Shown here: positions 56,160-64,000 of the stretch, one piece after another | Layout of the letters: each line of letters opens with the position of its first letter | Numbering within the stretch: position 1 is the stretch's first letter | Source of the DNA: Tritrichomonas musculus | Taxonomy: Eukaryota; Parabasalia; Tritrichomonadida; Tritrichomonadidae | Direction: 5' to 3' | NCBI GenBank assembly: GCA_039105265.1 | Contig: JAPFFF010000009.1 | Span: forward strand, 2,666,001-2,730,000 | DNA length: 64,000 nucleotides | Notes under the pieces: generated by a model | Told to the model about the DNA's origin: nothing | The model's database searches: none | The model's input: the letters and a program-made list of their open reading frames with translations, nothing else | Made by a program: the position numbers and the translations under genes

Positions 56160-59100
56160 ATGAAACCAAAATCTTCCCTGACGGCCATCAAAGGCAAATT
56201 CGGACAACCCATTCTTTTTAATTCATTTAACTGTGAAGAAAAAGGGATTGAAGTTTTTAATCAAAAAGATTATATTCAATTTACATCAAAACTTGGAATC
56301 TTCATAATTCGTTTTCAAAACAATCATCTTTTTTTTTATTCGACTAAAAATGACCAAGATTCGTTTATGTACGATCAAGATTTACCTTCTGATTTGTTAA
56401 TTGCCGTTCCTCAACAAACGGATATACCATATTGCTTTATAGTTCTTGATGATAGAGTATATAGAATTGATGGTCATGATCGCAAAACTCAAGTTTATCA
56501 TTCTTTTTTTTTCAAAATATTATCATTACACGCTAATAAAGATTACCTTTTCGTTGGAACAAATATAAATTGCTTAGAACGTATTGATGATGACTTACAT
56601 CACTTTTTCATTTTTAATTTTGCAAAAGAGAGTATATTAGCAATCTCAAGTTATAAAGATATTGTTTGCATTGTTTCGTCACGTTCATATTTAATTGCAA
56701 TCGATCAAAAAACATTAAGAGAATCTATTAAAATACCTTTAACTTTTACGATTCTTGATGATGTCCAAATTAAAGTAGGTGAAATCAACGGATTATATTG
56801 CGCAGCAATTCTAACTGATTCAAAAATACATCTGATTTCATTCACAGATCATCCATTTTACTACACCTATCAGTCATGGATACCAGCTGATTCAGTAATT
56901 TCATATGATATTTTTAATAATTCTGTTGTTATAGTTCAAAAAAGCAAATGCGATTACAATGAATATTCTGATAACTTTTCACAAATTTCAGTCTATCCTC
57001 GTTTTTCATCTGAGCCCCAGTTTGAATGGGACATCACAAAAGAAATTGAATTTATTTGCCAGATCGACATTCAACCTTCGCAACGATCCAAACTAATAAG
57101 AGATAGGCTAAATCATATATCATCTATTTTTGGTTATAAACCGAGTTTTGATATAGACCTCAATTATTCTAAAATAATTCAATCAAGCTCCCTCAGAAAC
57201 GTTTTCTCTGATTTCGATGGAAATCTTTGGGCTACTTCTTACAACTCTCTTCTTTATTGTGTACCAATGGATGAAGATATGGCATTATTTCGAGGAATGC
57301 TGAACTTTGGCTACGACTATGCGGCAGAATGTAGTGAAGATTCATCAAATGATGAAATTATTAACTTTATTTATGGACACATGATTTCATTACAGGAGTT
57401 ACAGGAAATTTTCCAAACGACTCCACCTATTGATGATATTTCTATTTTTGTTAATGATTATGAAAATAAAAAAGAAATCATTGATAAATTAAATCAATAT
57501 TTACTTGATAGAGCTGAAGAAGGCGAAAAGCCACCTGAAATTGGTGCAATAGCTCAAAATGTCTATGATAAAATGTCTTCTTATATGCATAGCGATATAG
57601 ACTTTGTTATTAATCATGATCAAGATCAAACAAAAAGTCTTCTCTATCAGATTGCAGACGATTTTTACAATGAAAATGAAGAAGAATCGAGAAAAATAGC
57701 AGAAATGTATTCTCGAAACCTGAAGAGCATTAATAAATATATTAATAGTTATGAAGAAATAGATGATCAAAAATATAAAATTATTCATCAATCATGGAAT
57801 GCAGATGCTAAGCCTTTTTGGGCTTCTGTGGTTATTGGAAAAACTTATCAATCGATGAAATTTTATATTTCACTATTTATTGCTTCTTATTTACACAAAT
57901 CATTGATTTTAGCTGGCCAAAAGAAAACACATTATCAATATAGCAAATTAATGTCTAAATTAGAACAGATTATTTGTTCTTTAGCATCTATTTATCAAAT
58001 ATCACTCAATTCTCATATTAGTTTTCAACTTTACCCTTTGAAATTCAACTTTGAACATTTTATTTATCCACTTTTCACACAATTTTCATACTTTTTAAAT
58101 TCTACAGATTTCTTACTTGATTTTATTGATAAAAACAGCGATGATATTTTAAACAAAATTGAAGCATTTGTAAAACTTCATAAACATTCAATTATTCGAC
58201 TAGCCAGCTTATGTGAAAATAATAATTCTAGTGGAGAATACACTGAACTGTTAAAAAAGCTGAATGAAATTATTACCAGCTTTGAAAATATTAATATCTC
58301 AAAATCATTAGGAGAAAAAATCAAAGAAGTTGATCTAATTGATGATAAAATTGCGCAAATATATAACCTTAGTTATGAACCAATTGATGAATTGGAAGCT
58401 ATTAAGGATACATTATCAAATATTAATAGAGATGACTTCTCTAATAGGCTTAAAGAAATTTTAAATTATTCATCAAATATGAAAAAATCTGGACATAATC
58501 TTGTAATTTCAATGATTCATTTGATTAATGGCAATACTATTCTATTTTTCAAATATTTTAGACGATTCAAATTTTATGGAATTGATATTCCTGATCTATT
58601 TTATAAATTTGTTTTTAATCAGACAAATAAAAGTGATCCACAGACTTTCGTTTCTTTCGTTAATGAACAATTTCAAGAATTAATGTTTGATGTTAATAGT
58701 AATTCAAATTATCAGAGTCGACTTGATCTAAAAATAATGTTTTACGAACCATTTTTCAAAAATTCAATTCGAAACAAAGATTACGAATCAGCATTCAATG
58801 CATTAATGGGTTTCTTTTCATTTCAAAAGCCATCTGCAGCACATATCAAGTCGTTAGAATACTTAATCAAATCGATGAAAGATAATAATTGTATTGACCA
58901 ATTCACCAATTTTCCTTTTGGAATTAATCGTACCAAAATTTTGAATGTAATGTCATCTGGCTCACCATCCTTACTTTTCTTAGCTTCATCTCTTTATTAT
59001 CGGATAGGTGAATATTCAAAATGTGGAAATGTTTTGTTGAAATACATCAATTCTATTTTGCATAAAACAGATTCAAGCTTATCTGAATTGAAAAAAGCTA

Positions 59101-60095
59101 AATCAGCTGTAATTTTAATTCTATCACTCATGAAAAATCATAATGCATATATTCGCAATTCAACGACGATGTGCCTTCTTGACCAAAGTTATATTAACAC
59201 AATTCGAGGAAAAATAGAATTAGAAATATTGAAACGCCGAGGAAGAGATGGTAGTAACTACACACCAAAAGAAGCTGCTACTGTATTCAACAATATGGAA
59301 CTCAATTCATCTGATTTTATTAAGATATATAATAGCTGTTCTATATCAAAGACAATATATAACATACACATTTTCAAATTTATAGAGAATTTGAAAGATG
59401 AATTATCACTTCAGTTGTTTTTATATAATACTTTTGATCAAAATCTATCAAGCCCTAAAAACAAATTTTCCGGAATTTGGTTTCACATTATTTTTGCGCA
59501 ACATAATTTTCAATGCATGAGTGCTTGCATTCAAACATTTCTATTCAATCAAAAGCGAAAAGCTGAATACAATGAACCAAAAATAGATCGTGGACAAACT
59601 GGTGCCCAAGCTTATAGCATTTACTATCAATACGACGCTAAAAAACAAAGCGAGATATATATGCAGACTTTAAAACATTATATAGCATGCGCTTCAATGA
59701 TAGGCGAAATTATATTAGTTGATGAAATTGAAAAAGATAACATCAAAAAAATTAGACCGATTTTCCCAACTCTTCCTTCTGCTGAAATCACAAGAAAGTT
59801 TTTACCTCTTCTAATGATTTATTGCTTTAATTATCTTAAATGCGAAATTAACCAAAAATTAATTTCTGAAGGTATTGTATGGGATTTTGATGGTGCTAAA
59901 GACGCATATCAATATTCTGTAATAATATCTTGTCCAAGAGGTAAATTAGATGTTAGAATTAAAGGTTTAGATAAAGTAATTTCGATAGAGAAAAATGATG
60001 AGTTTATAGCTATTGAGAGATTAAGCTTAAACGATTTAGAAATTGAAGGAAAAGATAACAATACATGGGTTGTTTTAGCCAAAAAAATTATTTGA
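56160..60095 (+). CDS. Nup160/Nup120-like nucleoporin of the Y complex
   Basis: 1,311 residues, a normal size for Nup160. The N-terminal ~400 residues are beta-rich with WD-like repeats (propeller); the remainder is an alpha-solenoid. The best family evidence is at ~870-960: KDYESAFNALMGF, then FTNFPFGINRTKILNVM and YYRIGEYSKCGNVLLKY. These match the Nup160 order of 'DYxxAYxALL...FPFxGLxxxV...YAWHIxRGNYRxAA'. Nup160 is a scaffold subunit of the outer ring of the nuclear pore. No signal peptide or membrane span is present. Other propeller-solenoid scaffold proteins (Nup133, Nup155, vesicle-coat or VPS proteins) remain possible. The ORF is intact. Confidence 0.65.
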   Translation: MKPKSSLTAIKGKFGQPILFNSFNCEEKGIEVFNQKDYIQFTSKLGIFIIRFQNNHLFFYSTKNDQDSFMYDQDLPSDLLIAVPQQTDIPYCFIVLDDRVYRIDGHDRKTQVYHSFFFKILSLHANKDYLFVGTNINCLERIDDDLHHFFIFNFAKESILAISSYKDIVCIVSSRSYLIAIDQKTLRESIKIPLTFTILDDVQIKVGEINGLYCAAILTDSKIHLISFTDHPFYYTYQSWIPADSVISYDIFNNSVVIVQKSKCDYNEYSDNFSQISVYPRFSSEPQFEWDITKEIEFICQIDIQPSQRSKLIRDRLNHISSIFGYKPSFDIDLNYSKIIQSSSLRNVFSDFDGNLWATSYNSLLYCVPMDEDMALFRGMLNFGYDYAAECSEDSSNDEIINFIYGHMISLQELQEIFQTTPPIDDISIFVNDYENKKEIIDKLNQYLLDRAEEGEKPPEIGAIAQNVYDKMSSYMHSDIDFVINHDQDQTKSLLYQIADDFYNENEEESRKIAEMYSRNLKSINKYINSYEEIDDQKYKIIHQSWNADAKPFWASVVIGKTYQSMKFYISLFIASYLHKSLILAGQKKTHYQYSKLMSKLEQIICSLASIYQISLNSHISFQLYPLKFNFEHFIYPLFTQFSYFLNSTDFLLDFIDKNSDDILNKIEAFVKLHKHSIIRLASLCENNNSSGEYTELLKKLNEIITSFENINISKSLGEKIKEVDLIDDKIAQIYNLSYEPIDELEAIKDTLSNINRDDFSNRLKEILNYSSNMKKSGHNLVISMIHLINGNTILFFKYFRRFKFYGIDIPDLFYKFVFNQTNKSDPQTFVSFVNEQFQELMFDVNSNSNYQSRLDLKIMFYEPFFKNSIRNKDYESAFNALMGFFSFQKPSAAHIKSLEYLIKSMKDNNCIDQFTNFPFGINRTKILNVMSSGSPSLLFLASSLYYRIGEYSKCGNVLLKYINSILHKTDSSLSELKKAKSAVILILSLMKNHNAYIRNSTTMCLLDQSYINTIRGKIELEILKRRGRDGSNYTPKEAATVFNNMELNSSDFIKIYNSCSISKTIYNIHIFKFIENLKDELSLQLFLYNTFDQNLSSPKNKFSGIWFHIIFAQHNFQCMSACIQTFLFNQKRKAEYNEPKIDRGQTGAQAYSIYYQYDAKKQSEIYMQTLKHYIACASMIGEIILVDEIEKDNIKKIRPIFPTLPSAEITRKFLPLLMIYCFNYLKCEINQKLISEGIVWDFDGAKDAYQYSVIISCPRGKLDVRIKGLDKVISIEKNDEFIAIERLSLNDLEIEGKDNNTWVVLAKKII

Positions 60096-60620
60096 AGATT
60101 GATGAATATAATATTTTATGTTTTTTACATACAAATAATAAAAAATTGTTTACAATATTTATATTTTCCACTACAAATATATAAATTCTATTTTTCATAC
60201 AATTTTACATATCAAACATCGATCAAATTAGATAATTATACTATTATGTTATTTCTTATTTTCCAAATTTAAATAATTTTTATTACAATATGTTTAACAT
60301 TGAAAATGTTGCTAAGAAAACTTTTTTTTATTTAGACAAATAATGGCAATATGAGGATATGAGGAATATCGTTTTTTTCTGCGCCACTTTTTATATGAAA
60401 AAAGCACTATTTTCAATATTTATTTATGCATTATTCTACTCATGATAATATGAAAAATATATCAGTTTCATATTTGGCTAAAATTTCTAACTTTTTTTTC
60501 GAGTCACCATCGTGAAAAAATTGAATGAGCTATCTGGATAATGACTTATTACGATCATGATTTTAACCATATAAAAATCTTAATAATTTTGTTTTTGATT
60601 TTAATCATAAGCTTTTTTTT
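60096..60620. other. 3' spacer of the Nup160-like gene
   Basis: A+T-rich. It carries a lone copy (60368-60392) of the motif that forms the ends of the next element, CTGCGCCACTTTTT here. Confidence 0.45.
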
Positions 60621-61029
60621 GGGAAATCGTATTTTTCTACGCCACTTTTTGAAAACTTTTAAACTTTTTGAATACTTTTTTATACATTTTTTATTCAATT
60701 TTTGCTAAATAATGCATTAATATTTAGTTCAAATGGCTTCCCGATTCATCCAGCAATTCAAGGAACCTGATTCGGCTTCGCGCAGCCCCGTGGTGATCAA
60801 TGGTGCGTATATTCCTGAAAAATTATGTAAAAATAAAAAAAAATTATTTCAAAAAAAGCAAATAGTTAAAATTTTAAGGAAAAATTTAAATTTACGATTT
60901 TTTTGGTTAATTTTCTTAACAGAGTAAGTTAAATTTCACCTTAAGATGGCGGTTTTTTACTTTCCATGAATAGCTACTCATGGATAGAAAAACCATTCAA
61001 AAAGTGGCGTAGAAAAAAACGATTGTCCC
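60621..61029. mobile_element. Small inverted-repeat element with an exon-like ORF inside
   Basis: The ends are inverted ~33-bp repeats containing TTCTACGCCACTTTTTGAA; they begin GGGAAATCGT and, read inward from the right, GGGACAATCGT. Both borders are T runs of eight or more, so a target duplication of T residues is possible but cannot be proven. The inside includes a start codon and ~23 codons of unusually G+C-rich sequence. It may be a MITE that captured a gene fragment, or simply an inverted repeat around a real first exon. Confidence 0.45.
60733..60801 (+). CDS. Candidate first exon
   Basis: MASRFIQQFKEPDSASRSPV and three more codons, in sequence much richer in G+C than its surroundings. 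It is followed by GTGCGT, a possible weak 5' splice site. The frame itself runs on to 60927 in A+T-rich, Lys-rich sequence that looks non-coding. If spliced to a TTTTAG at 61740-61745, the frame joins that of the long ORF below without a stop. The usual trichomonad ACTAAC-ACACAG 3' signal is absent and the intron would be over 900 bases, so the link is doubtful. Confidence 0.3.
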
Positions 61030-61756
61030 TTTTTTTTTAATAACCAATAATGCAAATTAATTAATTATTTAATAGTTACATATTAATAATTAAATGTAGA
61101 TTTTAATTCATTTAAAATGAATATTACTTTATCTTTTTTTATTAAGATAAAAATATTTTATTTTCCTTTGAAAAAGTAGGGCTGAAAAATACAATAACCC
61201 GCAATAAAATAATGCATTAAAAATGATAAAAATAATATATAGAATTAATGGATTTATATTACTGCAAAATTTTCCATTTGTCCTCAATAAATTAGAAAAT
61301 ACAAACATTTTTAAACTCTGATTTTAACAATCTAAAGTCGGATTCAAAATACTTGGGACAACATTCAATTTTTTTCAATGCTTCTCAGAAAAAAAATCAT
61401 TCATCATGGGACAAATTGACCTCACGGATTATGATTTTAACCTATGCATATTGAAAAAGCTTGTCAAAGCCTTTTGAATCCTACTTTATTTTAGTGCCGT
61501 TTTTACTTTTTCAAAATATTCTTTTCATCTTTTGGGCGATTTATTTCAGTATTTTTTTATGTTATTGAATAAAATTTCTTAATAAAAAATTCATTTTAAA
61601 AAAAGTGATTCGATTAGTTTTCGTTTTTCTTCAATTCGCAATAGTTTCAAAACTCCCTTCACAAAAATTGAGAAAATCAATATTTTTCAATTAACTTTTT
61701 GATTTAGTATTCAACTCGTTAAATTTTCTGCCGTTTAAATTTTAGCCTATATAGGA
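61030..61756. other. Spacer, or intron of the next gene
   Basis: A+T-rich with no ORF. An in-frame TAA at 61736 shows the downstream reading frame does not simply extend upstream. Confidence 0.4.
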
Positions 61757-64000
61757 ATGTGTGAAACATCAATAGAACAAGGTAAAATTAATATTCCTTC
61801 ACAGGAATTTTTTAAAAAAATACATGAATATAATCCCAACCTCACGCTTGATTATGAATTGACCGAACTAGCTCATGAATTAACTCATCATATTAAAAAT
61901 CGAAAGGTTCATTCTTTTGCTGAAGCAGATGAATGGATTAAAAAGAAAGCACCAACTTTCAACAACTTTAAAAAAATAATTACTGTTTATAACCCGAAAA
62001 TCACAACCTTTTCACCAGATTTATACTTTTTTTCAAAAACAGATTTCACAGAAATCAATAAAGATAAAAGCTTAAACCGCATTGGAATTTCAGTTATACC
62101 TCTTAAGTCAAAAAAAATAATTTTTGCTGTTCTTTTTGCTGAATTTGAAGAGGATGACATTACCACAAAGTTTAGATCAATCATCAAACAATATTCAAAT
62201 AAAATTCCAAATTTGCAAGCTTTTTCTATTGAACCTTTTTACGAATTAATTAATTCTTTTCGCTCTATTTTTCAACTTCCAGAAGTTAAAATCGATGATA
62301 GCATCTTTGAAAGTGGTGCATCAGATCAAGAAGGAGAGTTTAAAGAACTAAATATATTTGTTGACAAGGATCAAGATATTTTACTTTCATGCCTGTTAGA
62401 TCCTTCATTTATTCAACTTATCTTTTCACCAATTGAATCTATTTTTGTCAGACCAGAAGATTATGATCAAAAAAGTACAGCTATTCATATAAAGGGTAAA
62501 TTTGTTAAAAACATTCAAAATTCACAAATAAATGCTCAAATTAATGATGAAACAATTAGTAAAGAGAGAGATCAAATTGAAAGAGAATCTTTATCACAAG
62601 TAGAAATTATTGAAGATAACAAAAGCCATATTACATCTGAATTAGAACAGCAAACGCCAACCGAAGAAGACTCACGATTCGCAGAGGAAAAAGATATAGA
62701 TACAAATATGCAAAAAGAAACAAAAGGAACTGACTCAAAAATTGATGAACCAGTAACTAAAGACCAAGAAAATCATATATCAGCTGAAAAACTGCCAGAA
62801 ACAGAAGTACAAAAATCATTAACTGAAGAGAAAGCAAATGAAGAGCAAGCAACAGAAATATCGTCAAATGAAGAAGAAATATCAAGCACTACAAGACAAC
62901 CAACTACAATACAAGAAGAACCAACTATCGAAGAGGAAGAATATCAAGATCAAATACAGTCAACCTCTCCATCCAAACCAGAGGAGACTTCATTATTGCC
63001 AGAAGAACCAATTATCGAAGAGGAAGAAGACCAAGAAAATATAAAGCCAACAGCAACAAAAGATGAAAAAGAAACTGCCCAACAAAACTCAGAAGAACAG
63101 TTTATTGAAGAAAAAGAAGAAGAAAAAGATACAAAAGAACAACCAGAACAAGAACCACAGGCAGCAATTCCAGAAGATACACAAATTATGATTGGAGAGA
63201 AAGAGGAACTACCATCCGTAGAAGAAGTCAAAGCAACACCAATTCATTCTACATCAATACAAGAAGAGCCACAAGAAATTGAAGAAGAAGAAGAAGATAA
63301 AGAACAAGCTCCAATTGAAAACCCAGTATCAACCCTAGAACACTTACTTGTCCCAGAAGATAATGTCGTAACTGAAGAAGAAGAAGATCAAGAAAAAGAA
63401 GAAGAAGAACAAGCATCAAACAAAATACAAAAAGATGATCAAGTTATAGCTGCTGAACAGCCATCTGCAGTTGAACAGATATCTTCTGAAAATCAAGAAA
63501 CCGATTCACAGCTCAATACATCATATGAAAGCACAGACCAATCAAAGGAATACAGACACATAGTTATAAATAAGACACCAAATTCAAAACCTATACAACA
63601 ATATGATTACGAAGATACACCATCTATGCAACCAAAATCAATATTAACACCAACAAGTGCCAAAAGAACGAGCTTAAATCAACAGTTTAATGATGAGGAT
63701 GATCTTATTAATACAAAGGGCAACACTAAAATCAATTACAGAGATGAATTCACTAATAACATCGAAGATGCCAACAATATTAATGCTACTGATGATACTG
63801 ACAATATTGACACCAATAACATTAATATTTCTGAAAACATGAACCCCAGCCAGGAAACCAACAATGCAAACAACGCGATTAACAATATTGCAGACGAGAT
63901 CAGTGAGATCAATAAAGAAATTAAAGAAGCTAACAATGAAATCAACAATACTAACGAAAAGATAGATAGCATAAACAAAGAAATCAGCATCACCGCAAGC
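61757..64000 (+). CDS. Long acidic protein, C-terminus beyond the window
   Basis: The frame is open from ATG 61757 (MCETSIEQGKINIPSQEFF) to the window edge, 748 codons. Residues 1-260 look globular, with alternating strands and helices (RIGISVIPLKSKKIIFAVLF at ~114-133). After ~270 it becomes a long Glu/Gln/Thr/Pro-rich region with repeated EEEE-D-Q-E clusters. Toward the window edge it turns into an Asn/Ile-rich heptad-like stretch (NNINATDDTDNI, then EINKEIKEANNEI) that could form a coiled coil. No known domain is recognised. The start may instead lie in an upstream exon (see 60733). Confidence 0.75.
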   Translation, partial: MCETSIEQGKINIPSQEFFKKIHEYNPNLTLDYELTELAHELTHHIKNRKVHSFAEADEWIKKKAPTFNNFKKIITVYNPKITTFSPDLYFFSKTDFTEINKDKSLNRIGISVIPLKSKKIIFAVLFAEFEEDDITTKFRSIIKQYSNKIPNLQAFSIEPFYELINSFRSIFQLPEVKIDDSIFESGASDQEGEFKELNIFVDKDQDILLSCLLDPSFIQLIFSPIESIFVRPEDYDQKSTAIHIKGKFVKNIQNSQINAQINDETISKERDQIERESLSQVEIIEDNKSHITSELEQQTPTEEDSRFAEEKDIDTNMQKETKGTDSKIDEPVTKDQENHISAEKLPETEVQKSLTEEKANEEQATEISSNEEEISSTTRQPTTIQEEPTIEEEEYQDQIQSTSPSKPEETSLLPEEPIIEEEEDQENIKPTATKDEKETAQQNSEEQFIEEKEEEKDTKEQPEQEPQAAIPEDTQIMIGEKEELPSVEEVKATPIHSTSIQEEPQEIEEEEEDKEQAPIENPVSTLEHLLVPEDNVVTEEEEDQEKEEEEQASNKIQKDDQVIAAEQPSAVEQISSENQETDSQLNTSYESTDQSKEYRHIVINKTPNSKPIQQYDYEDTPSMQPKSILTPTSAKRTSLNQQFNDEDDLINTKGNTKINYRDEFTNNIEDANNINATDDTDNIDTNNINISENMNPSQETNNANNAINNIADEISEINKEIKEANNEINNTNEKIDSINKEISITAS

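Noticed and set aside
61757-61900. CAP/SCP-like domain in the acidic protein
   Set aside because: A vague resemblance of one strand only; no CAP signature motif or cysteines are present.

Overview
The window looks like nuclear DNA of a parabasalid protist, most like Tritrichomonas. It is very A+T rich and its genes are almost all intron-free and use the standard code. It carries families that expand in trichomonads: BspA-type leucine-rich repeats, ankyrin (DUF3447-like) proteins, Pmp-like beta-helix surface proteins, kinase plus Sel1-repeat proteins, and MULE, mariner-like and hAT-like DNA transposons. The genus is an inference; no rRNA or tRNA gene was found.

Layout. 1-3.2 kb: a truncated unknown minus-strand gene and a His-rich single-pass membrane protein. 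3.2-13.6 kb: a transposon graveyard with a TA-flanked inverted-repeat element, a decayed hAT transposase, and a three-layer nest in which a hAT-type MITE lies inside a Harbinger-like element that lies inside an older repeat. 13.7-17.3 kb: two intact genes, a bacterial-type GH13 alpha-glucosidase and a TBC Rab-GAP. 17.3-23 kb: a MITE, short repeats, a 15-bp minisatellite and a decayed MULE whose right arm is a 60-bp tandem array. 23.6-33.6 kb: two broken host surface or ankyrin genes, an ankyrin-BspA fusion and a roughly 7-kb Pmp-like gene with a long hexapeptide-repeat stalk and a C-terminal membrane anchor.

33.9-36.4 kb: two TA-flanked inverted-repeat elements. 36.6-38.9 kb: intact glutaminyl-tRNA synthetase. 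39.3-45.6 kb: gene debris, comprising a BspA fragment, a recent partial copy of the Pmp gene, and a broken kinase-Sel1 gene. 45.7-52.5 kb: an intact-looking MULE with a perfect 9-bp target duplication, a full 780-residue transposase and inverted arms built from repeated modules. Each module has a G+C-rich 120-bp array plus copies of the transposase leader and its first 26 codons. 52.7-60.1 kb: intact host genes for a PP2A B56 subunit, a small acylated-type protein and a Nup160-like nucleoporin. 60.1-64 kb: a small inverted-repeat element holding an exon-like ORF, then a long acidic protein that runs off the window.

The housekeeping genes are short, isolated transcription units, two of them with trichomonad-type Inr motifs just before the ATG. 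Surface and repeat families are mostly broken, and the spaces between genes are largely made of DNA transposons.
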